From contig MU008158.1 of the NCBI GenBank assembly GCA_010909165.1, positions 1,141,478-1,205,477 of the forward strand: a stretch of 64,000 bases of DNA. The letters are read 5' to 3'. Position numbers and translations under genes: made by a program. Positions 54,495-64,000 of this stretch are shown here, in pieces. The notes below the pieces were generated by a model, which was not told where the DNA came from, searched no databases, and saw only the letters and a list, made by a program, of their open reading frames with translations. This stretch comes from Anthoceros angustus (Eukaryota; Streptophyta; Anthocerotopsida; Anthocerotales; Anthocerotaceae). Within the stretch, counting starts at the first letter, position 1; each line of letters opens with the position of its first letter.

Positions 54495-56793
54495 GATTCG
54501 TTTGAGCAGCGGCGAGCAGCTAGCCCTGGAAGACGGCAAACTCGCACTCACTGGATGAACGGGAGCGCCAGAAAGGAAACGCGTCTGAATCCGCCAGATC
54601 TGGAGCTGGCTGTGGATAACCTGTGTGCCTACAGTATTATGGTGACTCGTGAGCACGATTAGTGCTCTCACACGAGCCTCACTGGGGAGCACCAACTTGC
54701 TCCTCTTCTGCGTGAGAACCACCTACACCTCGCCCGAGAAAAAGCACCGCCGATGGCTGCTGACGTGGTACAGCGCACCACACTTCATATTTCGTTCGCA
54801 AAAATCCTTCAATAGTAACTCCATGGATCCCCCCATGTAAGAGTCGACGGTCACCCCGTCTTTTGAGGACCACAAAGGCAACCATGCAACCGTGCCCTGT
54901 AGAAGTGAATCAGATACTACCGTTACATACTTGCAGGGAAGGGCATACTTTTCTCTTTCTAGCAACAAACTGTACATACTTGCAGGGGAAAGGCTTACTT
55001 ATCTCTTTTCCACCAGCTGTGTTACATATATGTACTGCATGGGAGGACATTTTTACCTCTTTCCAGCACTATACGTGTATGTTAAGGACTGTTAGTTAGC
55101 ACCACCGCACCTCTCGGAATGAAAATTAAGAATCTATTATATATGTCAGTACTATGAAGGTATGTGACAAAACCTAACCTTCCATGCCGTTGTTGTCAGC
55201 TTTGTCGACTTCTGCGACATTACACTCAACATCATAACGCAGTATGGAGACTACGGATTTAAGAAGCCGCTGAAGGCGTGTTGTGGCTCGTCCACAACCC
55301 TCTATGGCTACAACTACGATCCAAACGTTCCATGTGGAATGCCTGGGGCAAATTTTTATGTGTGCGAAAAGCCTTCAGAGTATATCAACTAATTGTGAAG
55401 ACAATATTCGATTATATGCATAGCATGGCGGCTTCTAGGGGGCCAACTGCCGGTTTGTGTCGTCTTGCGATGTGGTCCTGGTATCCGAGTGCTTTGGAAA
55501 GCTTTGCTTCCAACCAAGATTTCTCCATTGCATTGACCTCTCTAGCCTAGTGGATGCTCCTATTCCAAGTTTCAGAATCTTGTTGTGTCAAAATCACCAG
55601 GCTCGAAGGTCGTGGCGGTGGGGCCAGTGAACCGGCTTCGTGTTTAAGGTTTTGTTGGGTCTTCCGTGTTTAGGGTTATGCGGCAGCGGCTTTAGGGTTT
55701 TCAGGCAGGGTTGGAGTTTTGCACTAGCAGGGCTTGACTTATCGGTTTTAGCAAGCTTTGGCGGGGCTATCATGTTTCGGCCAGCTACGAGCTTGTAGCG
55801 TTTATGTTCAAGATTTCGAGAGCGAAGGTCTGCGTGGTGGGTTGTCAAGTGTTTTGCCGGTTGCAGCCCCTCTGAGCAGGGGCCTTTAGCTAGCCTACTA
55901 GGGCTTGCCATACGGAACGTACACTCCGTATAAATGATGGGGTAGCTTTGTCCTTGGCACCTGGTGCCCCCTCACCCCTGACACCCTCGGGCAATCGTCC
56001 ACAAGTTGTTCCCTGAATCGTGCCATTCTCTTTTGTTCCTGCCCTCTCCCCTATGGTGCAGTCCACTCCTTCAGTGGCAGTCAAGGACACCCCCTGTCCA
56101 GTCTGCACTTAGCAATGCTCTGAGGTCAAGGGGGTGAAATGTCACATTGAGCACAAACACAAGGACTTCAACCAAACCACTTGGGAGGCTCAGGTAAGGT
56201 TGGCTTCTTCCAGTGGGGCTATATATCTGGCTCCGAGTTTGGATGCTCCCCTCAACCCACCCCAAGAGTCTTGGCAATGGTTGCAATTGCAATTGGATCA
56301 TCTTTTCACCCTGTTCCAAGCACACTTTCCAGACCCTATCTTTTTCAACATCTCCCGAGGCGCCTGCATAATGACAATCGTCATGGCTACCGGCTTCCTC
56401 TGGATCGCCTAGCGTTGGACTCTGGGGACGAGGTAGTTTGGACTCTGTTCCTTTTTCTCCTCTGGTGGTGTCTTCGTGCTCTAGGGGTGGTTCTTCCGGC
56501 CATAGGGAGGTAGCGTCTCGTCTCCGTTGGTTCTAGGCTTTGCAGAAGGGGGCGGGGTGGAGGGGGGGCGTAGTGAGATCCAGGCTGGAGGCTGTCAAGG
56601 TGGATCGGGTTCGTCAGGACCCCGCCGCGGCTCAGGAGGTGTTTCTTGCTAGGCAGTGCTGGAGAATACGCCAGGGCTGTCCGAGCACTTCACCCGGAGC
56701 CAGTGGATTAGAGTCTCTAACTAACAAGCCTTGACTGTTAGTTAACACCATTGCACCTCTTCGAATGAAAATTAAAGAATCTATTATGCATAT

Positions 56794-56935
56794 CACTACT
56801 AGAAAAAGGGTTCCTTTACCATGCATGTTATAATGCATTTTACAACGTTGCATTGTAAAATGAGGGCTTTCAGTCATCCTCCAGACCCTCCATCTCCAAG
56901 TTCACAAGAGCGGCTCCGCTCTTGTTCTAAGAAGG
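56794..56935 (+). mobile_element. CACTA transposon end, first copy
   Basis: It begins CACTACTAGAAAAAGGGTTC, the classical CACTA (En/Spm) terminus, with subterminal TTTACAACGTTGCATTG-type repeats. After about 140 bp it stops at the unit boundary (GCAAGTGCTTGGCT). No transposase is present. Confidence 0.75.
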
Positions 56936-58371
56936 GCGCAAGTGCTTGGCTCGCCCACAACCCTCTATGGCTACAACTACGATCCAAACGTTCCATGGAA
57001 TGCCCGGGCAAATTTTTATGTGCGAAAAGCCTTCAGAGTATATCAACTAATTGTGAAGACAATATTCGATTATATGCATAGCATGGCGGCTTCTAGGGGG
57101 CCAACTGCCGGTTTGTGTCGTCTTGCGATGTGGTCCTGGTATCCGAGTGCTTTGGAAAGCTTTGCTTCCAACCAAGATTTCTCCATTGCATTGACCTCTC
57201 TAGCCTAGTGGATGCTCCTATTCCAAGTTTCAGAATCTTGTTGTGTCAAAATCACCAGGGCTCGAAAGGTCGTGGCGGTGGGGCCCGGCGGTGAACCGGC
57301 TTCGTGTTTAAGGTTTTGCGGGTCTTCCGTGTTTAGGGTTGCGCGGCAAAGCTGGTTGGAGTTTTGCACTAGCGGTGGCTTGACTTATCGGTTTTAGCAA
57401 GCTTTGGCGGGGCTATCATGTTTGCCCACGAGCTTGTGGCGTTTATGTTCAAGATTTCAGAGCGAAGGTCCTGCGTGGTGGGTTGTCAAGTGTTTTGCTT
57501 ATGGGCCCTCCGAGGGGGCCTTTAGCTAGCCTACTAGGGCTTGCCATACTGAACGCATAATTCCGTATAAATGATGGGGTAGCTTTGTCCTTGGCACTGT
57601 GCCCCTCACCCCGACACCCTCGGGCAATCGTCCACAAGTTGTTCCAGATCGTGCCATTCTCTTTTGTTCCCGCCTCCCTATGGTGCGCCCACTCCTTGAT
57701 GGCGGTCAGGACACCCCGTCTGGGCACCGCATTAGCAATGCTCCGAGGTCAAGGGGTGAAATGTCACATTGAGCACAAACACAAGGACTTCAACCAAACC
57801 ACTTGGGAGGCTGTAAGGTTGGCTTCTTCCAAAGGGGGCTATATATCCGGCTCGAGTTTGATGCTCCCTCAACCCACCCCAAGAGTCTTGGCAATGGTTG
57901 CAATTGCAATTGGATCATCTTTTCACCTGCTCCAAGCACACTTTCCAGACCCTATCTTTTCAACATCTCCAGGCGCTGCAATGACAATCGTCATGGCTAC
58001 CGGCTTCCTCGATCGCCTAGCGTTGGACTCGGGGACGAGGTAGTTTGGACTCGTTCCTTTTCTCCTCCGTGGTGTCTTCGTGCTCTAGGGGTGGTTCTTC
58101 CATAGGGAGGTAGCGTCTCGTCTCCGTTGGTTCTAGGCTTCATAGCGGAGGGGGGCGAGTGAGATCCAGTGCCGAGGCCGCCAAGGTGGATCGGGTTCGT
58201 GACCCGCGCTCGTGAGGTGTTTCTTGCTAGGCAGTGCTGGAGAATACGCCAGGGCTGTCCGAGCACTTCACCCGGAGCCAGTGGATTAGAGTCTCTAACT
58301 AACAAGCCTTGACTGTTAGTTAACACCATTGCACCTCTTCGAATGAAAATTAAAGAATCTATTATGCATAT

Positions 58372-58525
58372 CACTACTAGAAAAAGGGTTCCTTTACCAT
58401 GCATGTTATAATGCATTTTACAACGTTGCATTGTAAAATGAGGGCCAACTTTCGCCTCTGCCTCCAGACCCTCCATCTCCAAGTTCACAAGAGCGGCTCG
58501 CTCTTGTTCTAAGAAGGGCGCAAGT
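58372..58525 (+). mobile_element. CACTA transposon end, second copy
   Basis: Duplicate of 56794-56935, starting CACTACTAGAAAAAGGG, slightly longer (GGGCCAACTTTCGCCTCTGC inserted). It is followed at 58526 by sequence not shared with the first copy. Confidence 0.75.
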
Positions 58526-58589
58526 GCTTGGCTACTGGCCCGCCCATGCATACGAGGTTTTCACATAGCACCAACCAACTTCAGTACTG

Positions 58590-58940
58590 CGATGCGATTC
58601 CGTCTTGGCCTGCTCCGGCCTGTAGCTTCTTCGCTCCTTACTTGCGAGTGCGGCTCTGCCCTCGATGATTCTGGGGTACACCTTGCTCGTTGCCCCCATA
58701 GGGCTCATCACATTGCCACTCACGACGCCATCCGCGATGTCATGTTCGCCATTGCTCGCAAAAGCGGCTACATGGCCTGGAGGGAGCGGACGTATACTCT
58801 CCGTACATGTCGTTTAATCAAGGTGACTGTTTCTTGTCCGCGTACTGGCAGGTGGTGATGGTGGTTACCGATCCTACACGTGACACCAAACACCGTCTGT
58901 GTAGAAAGTTTTTCTCCTGTCAAAAGGGGTTTTGGTAAAA
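58590..58940 (+). pseudogene. LINE-like C-terminal fragment, copy 1
   Basis: The frame reads LLTCECGSALDDSGVHLARC, PHRAHHIATHDAIRDVMFAI and ARKSGYMAWRERTYTLRT, a CxC..H..C zinc motif followed by a region like the restriction-endonuclease-like tail found after the reverse transcriptase in some plant and algal LINEs. It breaks near 58820, where copy 2 continues with KADLFLVRCDQVLVADVVVT. Truncated. Confidence 0.55.
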
Positions 58941-59019
58941 ATCCCAACCCTATTTCGACGAAAACTCAAGTTGGTTTGGTTTTGTTGTTTTGTAGGTGTT
59001 CATCCATCGGTTTCTAGCA

Positions 59020-59360
59020 TTCTCAGCTCGGCCACTTCTTCGCTCCTTACTTGCGAGTGCGGCTCTGCCCTCGATGATTCTGGGGTACACCTTGCTCGTT
59101 GCCCCCATAGGGCTCATCACATTGCCACTCACGACGCCATCCGCGATGTCATGTTCGCCATTGCTCGCAAAAGCGGCTACATGGCCTGGAGGGAGCGGAC
59201 GTATACTCTCCGTACATGTCGTTTAATCAAGGCTGACCTGTTTCTTGTCCGTTGCGACCAGGTTTTGGTGGCGGATGTGGTGGTTACCGATCCTACACGT
59301 GACACCAAACACCGTCTGTGTAGAAAGTTTTTCTCCTGTCAAAAGGGGTTTTGGTAAAAA
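59020..59360 (+). pseudogene. LINE-like C-terminal fragment, copy 2
   Basis: Tandem copy of 58590-58940, better preserved: ECGSALDDSGVHLARCPHRA, then RLIKADLFLVRCDQVLVADV and VVTDPTRDTKHRLC. The last part resembles the catalytic strand region of restriction-endonuclease-like domains. It stops at 59357. Both copies end with the same GGGGTTTTGGTAAAAATCCC stretch, so the repeat unit is about 430 bp. Confidence 0.6.
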
Positions 59361-59439
59361 TCCCAACCCTATTTCGCCGAAAACTCAAGTTGGTTTGGTT
59401 TTTGTTGTTTTTTGTAGGTGTTCATCCATCGGTTTCTAG

Positions 59440-60700
59440 CATTCTCAGCTCCAGTGCCACTTTCTGTCAAGTCATTTACACCGAGCTGGCGCTTTCTAAT
59501 CAGATTCATGGCGATTTAGTCGGCGTGATGAAGGGTCAGTGACCTCATTGTTCCATAATTTCGTCATGTCCATAGTTTCTGCATTTTGTGTGGTTCTCTA
59601 TGTTTTTGTATTTCAAGGGGGCCTTGTGCGTACCTGGTACAACGCTATGCGCAAACTTGTGCGCGCATTGTGCAGAAAACGCGAAAAATGATCTTCTAAT
59701 GGGGAAACATGTCCTTTTAGAGGTCTGAGGATGTGCCGGAACTCCCAACGAAATAACAAGTAGCAGACATTGACGGAGGTTCACCTAGACCGCTCTCATA
59801 TATCTATCATATACCCTAATGCGACAAAGAACACCCTATCCCCTTTTTATCCTTTAAGGTGTTTCCGTCTCTTTCGGCGGTGACCTAGTACCGGGTTATA
59901 ATCAAACATGCTAGGGGGGCCCAACTAGGTGAACAAGTGCATGCACTAGGGGGCAAGGAGGCCCAGGTGCGCGCACAAGTGCACGCACCCAAGGTAAAGA
60001 AGGGCCTAAGAGCATGAACCCATATGGTTCATGCCTCCTAGAGCATTCCCAGACGGTTCATCCAAAGAAAAAAAAGAGCAAAAAATTCTAAAAAATCCCA
60101 AAAAAATCCAATTTTTTGAGGCAAGTGGGTGCCCTAAAATTTTGACTTTTTTGATTTTTTTTTTGGTATTTTTTAATATTTTTGTTATTTTAAAGGGTTC
60201 CTTTCGACGTTTTCAACCTTTTTTGTGCACCTCCCTAATGTGGATAAGTTCTTATCTTTACTTAGCCCTCATCTTTTTTCTAGTAGTTAAAACTTTGAAC
60301 TAGTAGTGAGAACCTTTTACATCTTTTGAATCTTGAGAAGTTTGGCGTGGGCCGAGCTCTAATTGCAGACCATGCTACTCTCATTCTCGCACTGCATGCG
60401 GATCAAGAGCATCAGGTCAACGAAGATATTATTGTCCCAATGTCTAAGAAACAGAGTCCTATAAAATTCCCAAAGCAAGAGTATAGTCTTAGGATTGACT
60501 AGTATGAATGAAAGGTTGGTGCGCAAACAAGTTTGTGCACCAGAATTACAGCAAGCCCTAAAAACTCTAAATGTTTGTATATGTGCCGGTTTGTGAGAAT
60601 GACCCAGAATTGGATAAAGTTTAAAATCAAATGCGTTTGTGCACGCGTAAACACGACCTAAACTCTTCAAAACGGCCGTTTTTAATGCAGAATTTTTAGC
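59440..60700. other. Non-coding repeat-like stretch with a CACTA-type right end
   Basis: It contains homopolymer-rich DNA (60065-60200), a block with repeated GTGCATGCACTAGGGGGC / GTGCGCGCACAAGTGCACGC words (59935-60000), and CTAGTAGTG at 60300-60308, preceded by TTTTTCTAGTAGTT, which looks like the inverted CACTA terminus. The flanking three bases do not match those at 58369-58371, so the two ends are probably not one element. No gene is supported. Confidence 0.4.
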
Positions 60701-60773
60701 ATGCAATTTGGGGTTTGCGGAAGTCCGTGTGCAAAAAGGGGTGACTGGAGAAACCCCTTTCTGCTCAAACGCT

Positions 60774-61148
60774 GTTACCATCTCCGCTCAGGTCATCGCT
60801 AACCGTCAAGGTTGGGCTGCTGCCGGAGCAGCGGCTCTCAAGGCCTGCAAATATAGCAGGATGCAAGCGGGCTACCTCTTTATTCCGCTTGCACTACAAA
60901 CGTATGGGGCAATGGCCGAAGACTTTGATAAATTTGTCAAGTCCTGTGCCAAAGCTTACCATGCGCGACCAGTGCGGGGTTGTCCTCTCGTATTTCACAA
61001 AGATACTTCTAACGGGTTTCAATTGCCTTCAACAGCGCTCTCAGCGGCGATCCTCCACAAGGCGGCGACAGTAGGTGACGCATCTTCCTCCACCTCCGTG
61101 GTTTGCAGGTCGTTTATTCTTCCTGCATATGAAATTGTGGGTGCTTAG
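60774..61148 (+). pseudogene. LINE-like extreme C-terminal fragment
   Basis: The frame reads AGAAALKACKYSRMQAGYLF, IPLALQTYGAMAEDFDKFVK and STALSAAILHKAATVG, resembling the last part of the polyprotein that follows the restriction-endonuclease-like domain (pattern KY..., F.P.ALE..G). It probably belongs to the same LINE family as 59020-59360, now separated by about 1.4 kb of insert. It ends at 61148. Confidence 0.5.
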
Positions 61149-61151
61149 GTT

Positions 61152-61413
61152 GTAAGGGTATTAAAGCCCAATGTACTTAGACTAATACACTTAGTCTAAG
61201 TTAGGTGTCAGTTAAGTATCATTAGTTTAGCTTAAGCTAATCACTAGGAAGCTTCTTGTTCTTCTTCCTTGTGGCTTCTTGTGGAGCTTCCTAGGGAGCC
61301 CTGTTGGAGGGTATAAATACCCTCCAAAGCCTCATCTCAATGTGAGAGAGTTACTCTTGCCTCCTCCTCTCCTCTCCTCTTTCCACCATCATGGGCTGCC
61401 ACACGATCCTTCA
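61152..61413 (+). repeat. 5' LTR of a degenerate copia element (element 4)
   Basis: It begins TGTAAGGGTATTAAAGC and ends CTTCA just before the primer site. It contains GGGTATAAATACCC, a convincing TATA box (61316-61330), followed by a pyrimidine-rich leader. Confidence 0.7.
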
Positions 61414-61415
61414 AC

Positions 61416-61427
61416 TGGTATCAGAGC
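61416..61427 (+). promoter_or_regulatory. tRNA-iMet primer binding site of element 4
   Basis: TGGTATCAGAGC, the standard initiator-methionine tRNA primer site, lies two bases after the LTR end and fixes the element in plus orientation. Confidence 0.88.
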
Positions 61428-62915
61428 GAGTGCGAGAGAGTGCGAGAAGTTCAAAAAGGACCAAGGAAAAGAGAAGAAGCAGGACGACAAGAAGGCGACT
61501 TCGAATGTCAGGTTGGAAGAGTTAAATTCTGTTGAGGACGGAGATGTCCTTATCTCTTCTTACTTGAATGTCGCATAATTAATGTACCGTGATAGTCATT
61601 TATTCGCAATTGGATATTAATTGATTCCGTGCATCTTTCCATGTTACTCCTCATAGAGAGTGGTTTAGCACGTATGATGCTACAAGGAAAGGATGCGTTA
61701 GGCGTAGGTGATGTGCAGCTCAAGTTTGACAACGGATCTTCATTCATGCTGAAGGACGTTAGGCATGTTCCGAAGTTGACAAAAAGCATGATTAGCGCAG
61801 GACAGTTGGATGATGCTGGTTACCACTGCTGGTTTGGGGATCACTCTTGGAAGATCTCCAAAGGTTCTCTTGTGTTAGCTCGTGGATCGAAGTGTGGCAC
61901 TTTGTACTCACTTCAGGTAAACACTGTCAAAGATCATGTGATCTGTGCAGAGCACCAAATGTTTCCTTGTGGCATTGCGGTTAGGACATATGTCTCAAGG
62001 GAATGAAGGTTTTATCTCGCTCGTTATATCCTCGTTTAACTTCTCCGATCTCTCGATGTGTGAGCACTGCTTATATGGGAAATGTATAAAATCATCACAT
62101 CGAACAAGAGGAAAAAGGTAGGAGTAAACCTCTTGAGTTGGTTCACGTGATGTATGTGGACCTATGCTCATCGCATCATTAGGCGGTGCCTCCTATTTTG
62201 TCACTTATAGATGATTTCTCACGCAAGGTGTGGGTTTATCCTTTGAGGAAAAAGGATGAAGTTCGACGTGTTTCGTAAATTTGTCACCCTTGTAGAGAAT
62301 CACCGCCACCGATTGAAGTGTCTAAGGACGTATAATGGTGGAGAGTATGTTTCAAAGCTTTCAGCCATTCCGTGATTCCAAGGAATCAAAAGAGAATTGA
62401 TCGCCAGATACTCCTCCACAAAATGGTGTGCCGAGCGGATGAATGTAACCATTCGAGAGGATGCGAGTTTGTTGTCAAACTCGATTGCCTAATGGGTTTT
62501 GGGCGTATGGTTCATCGCAGCTTCATCTTATTAATGATCTCCTAATAAAATTTGTTGATGGCGAGTTCGAGGAGCTATGGTCCGAAAGAAACCATCCTAC
62601 AAGCATCCGCGAGTGTTTGGTGAGGCATACCGCCATGTTCCAAAAGAGTTTCGACAAGTTGGCACCTAAGTCCAAGAAATGTATTTTTCTTGGCTATGGT
62701 GATTCCGTGAGATGGGATACCGCTTTGTGGGATCCAAGCTAGAAAGGTTGTTCAGATTAACGACGTGTTCTTCAATGAGAACAAGATGCACAGGAAGCCT
62801 ACTCCAATTGTGGAGGTGCGAAGGGTGATCTTCCAAGAAGATGGACACGATCATCATGGGCGGTTGATAATCGTGGTAATGTGCAGAGCACATTCCTCCA
62901 CCGGTAGATGAACCA
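61428..62915 (+). pseudogene. Internal remnant of copia element 4 (gag largely missing)
   Basis: After the primer site only about 200 bp of leader and gag-like sequence remains before the protease / pre-integrase region: ALGVGDVQLKFDNGSSFMLK, DVRHVPKLTKSMISAGQLDD and GYHCWFGDHSWKISKGSLVL (61629-62006). Integrase pieces follow in shifting frames (DDFSRKVWVYPLRKKDEV near 62205, YNGGEYVS near 62335) and a C-terminal piece with KKCIFLGYGD near 62675. The reverse transcriptase is absent; the element is cut at 62916 by a CACTA end. Confidence 0.7.
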
Positions 62916-63345
62916 CACTACTAGGAAAAGTATACTTTTACTAATTGCGCTTTACAACAGGGTGCATTTTACCACGACGCCCATTTTACTACGCCAATTG
63001 AAGGCACCGCTTCAAGTCCATGTATTATTTTCAAGTATAGCCTCAATTTACTAAACCTCATTCCAACTTTACTAGGCTTGTTTTGCCAAAGGCGCAATGA
63101 CGTGGCAAAAACAAAATGGATTTTACTACGGGCACTTACTTTACAACAGAGCTTATGGACGCTACAACGATGGCATGTTTGTTTACTACGGGCCATCAAT
63201 TTACTACAGACTTTCTCCATTACAACGGGTTCTTTTACAACATGCCAATGGTATTTTACAACATCCCATAGTTTACTACACACCTGTAGGGTTTTCAACA
63301 AGACCCTTTACGACTAGACACCGGTCGTTTACAACAGCACTAATT
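62916..63345 (+). mobile_element. CACTA transposon left end
   Basis: It starts CACTACTAGGAAAAGTATAC inside the copia remnant and continues with about 400 bp of subterminal repeats of TTTACTAC and TTTACAAC in both orientations, the usual transposase-binding architecture of CACTA elements. No right end (CTAGTAGTG) is found before 64000, so the element either continues beyond the window or is truncated. Part of this region (63200-63275) is the apparent template of the repeat insertion at 12449-12573. Confidence 0.7.
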
Positions 63346-64000
63346 TAGAATGGGTTTTGATGATAACCCACATCTTTTTACCCTAAAAAGAAAAAAAGTA
63401 GAGGTAACCGGGGTGTACATCAGTTACGGCTTGGGCTAGGCCGACCCTAAACGAGAACAAGCGGGGACATGCTGAAAAATCCTCCATATGCATCCACATC
63501 CCTATGCATCCATATTTTCTTCAAAGACAACGCGTTTTCCACGTGCAGTGGTCCCGACAACCACTTTATTGTCATACAAAAAAGTTTGAATTAGTTTGGG
63601 TGACACAAGGGTAAAGGGATCATCTTGAACTCTGGTAGAAGGATAACAAGATCTAGGGTTCACTATGTGCATTCCAATTGTCCTTCTTCAATCCCTTGTG
63701 ATCATTTGCATCCTCATAAACTAGTTTGAACCACTTAACCTTTAAAAATTAGCTGTTGATGACAACCCAAAGTCAACCTTTAAAATTTTCTGCACTATTC
63801 CCACATATGGCCGAGGAGAAGTGTGGCCGAGGATTAGGGTTTGGGTCAAATTAACCTTGGCCTTCAAAATCGAGTTGAATATGTCGGATGAGGGTTAGGG
63901 TTTGGTTAAAGTAACCTTGGGCTTGGATTCGCATGGAATATGCTAGCTTGAGGTCTAGGGTTCGGGTAAAGTCCTATTATCACCGATATCCAAGGAAGAA
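63346..64000. repeat. AT-rich tail with a 61-bp tandem motif
   Basis: No gene. Three related units begin GAGGATTAGGGTTTGGGT (63829), GAGGGTTAGGGTTTGG (63890) and GAGGTCTAGGGTTCGGG (63950), spaced about 61 bp. The TTAGGGTTT words recall plant telomere repeats, but the units are longer and diverged, so this is an interstitial tandem repeat at most. Confidence 0.5.

Larger units (their letters stand above)
55085..58530 (+). repeat. Tandem duplication of a 1.6-kb unit
   Basis: The motif CTGTTAGTTAACACCATTGC (first copy TTAGCACCACCGC) opens units at about 55085, 56730 and 58310. Units 1 and 2 share about 1.4 kb: CCCACAACCCTCTATGGCTAC, CATAGCATGGCGGCTTCTAG, the TTTAGGGTT stretches and ATTGCAATTGGATCATC. 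Unit 3 is only about 220 bp. Units 2 and 3 carry a CACTA terminus (56794, 58372) where unit 1 has none, so the CACTA insertion came before the second duplication. Open frames such as 56134-56412 are repeated but match nothing known. Copies differ by many short indels. Confidence 0.8.

Noticed and set aside
58372-60308. One complete CACTA element from CACTACTAG at 58372 to CTAGTAGTG at 60308 carrying the LINE pieces
   Set aside because: The flanking three bases (TAT and AGA) do not form a target duplication, and the left end is a duplicated truncated copy.
63820-63970. Interstitial telomere array
   Set aside because: TTAGGGTTT occurs only once per 61-bp unit and is not an uninterrupted TTTAGGG array.

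Overview
This is nuclear DNA of a land plant, and probably one with swimming sperm. The unique part carries plant-type genes: chloroplast NDH subunit L, two dirigent proteins, plant-type GPI-anchored proteins, a JMJ32-type jumonji protein and an EF-P with a mitochondrial-like leader. Beside them lies a complete-looking IFT122, a core intraflagellar transport gene that seed plants without flagellated sperm have lost. Introns are spliced GT-AG and short, often about 70-240 bp. Short introns and dense gene islands between copia blocks remind me of a lycophyte such as Selaginella, but that is inference; a bryophyte or fern is not excluded.

Layout. Positions 1 to about 22,730 are almost entirely repeats. 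A Ty1/copia element (host) is interrupted by a second copia element (element 1, minus strand, 13413-19851) flanked by the 5-bp duplication GTATT. The nested pair is mirrored leftwards by an inverted copy (about 5716-12938) around a foldback point near 12938. Left of that, 1-5715 is a patchwork of pieces matching other places in this same window: an inverted JMJ32 copy (404-2494 from 26731-28847), an inverted copy of the 54.5-56.3 kb region (3780-5519), and several copia pieces. Most inspectable joints lie on about 6-11 bp of shared sequence.

Gene island, 23.3-54.5 kb: dirigent 1(-), dirigent 2(-), an unrecognised gene(-), JMJ32(+), an unrecognised gene(-), mitochondrial-type EF-P(+), a minisatellite zone, IFT122(-) head to head with NdhL(+), VPS32/SNF7(-), NEDD8 protease(-), RAD23(-, intronless with frame breaks), GPI-anchored protein 1(+), an unrecognised region(-), GPI-anchored protein 2(-). 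Right repeat zone, 54.5-64 kb: a tandemly duplicated 1.6-kb unit carrying a CACTA end, LINE-like C-terminal coding fragments, a gag-less copia remnant with LTR and primer site, a CACTA end that interrupts it, and a short tandem repeat.

How the genes relate: they are mostly unrelated housekeeping genes, so this is not an operon-like system. The unusual content is structural: microhomology-joined rearrangements whose sources are all local, an iterated insertion at 12449-12573, a copia family with a reverse-strand ORF before its 3' LTR, and repeat-copy divergence made mostly of tiny indels, often at CAG/CTG. The same picture could come from replication template switching or from chimeric long reads and consensus errors; raw reads would decide.
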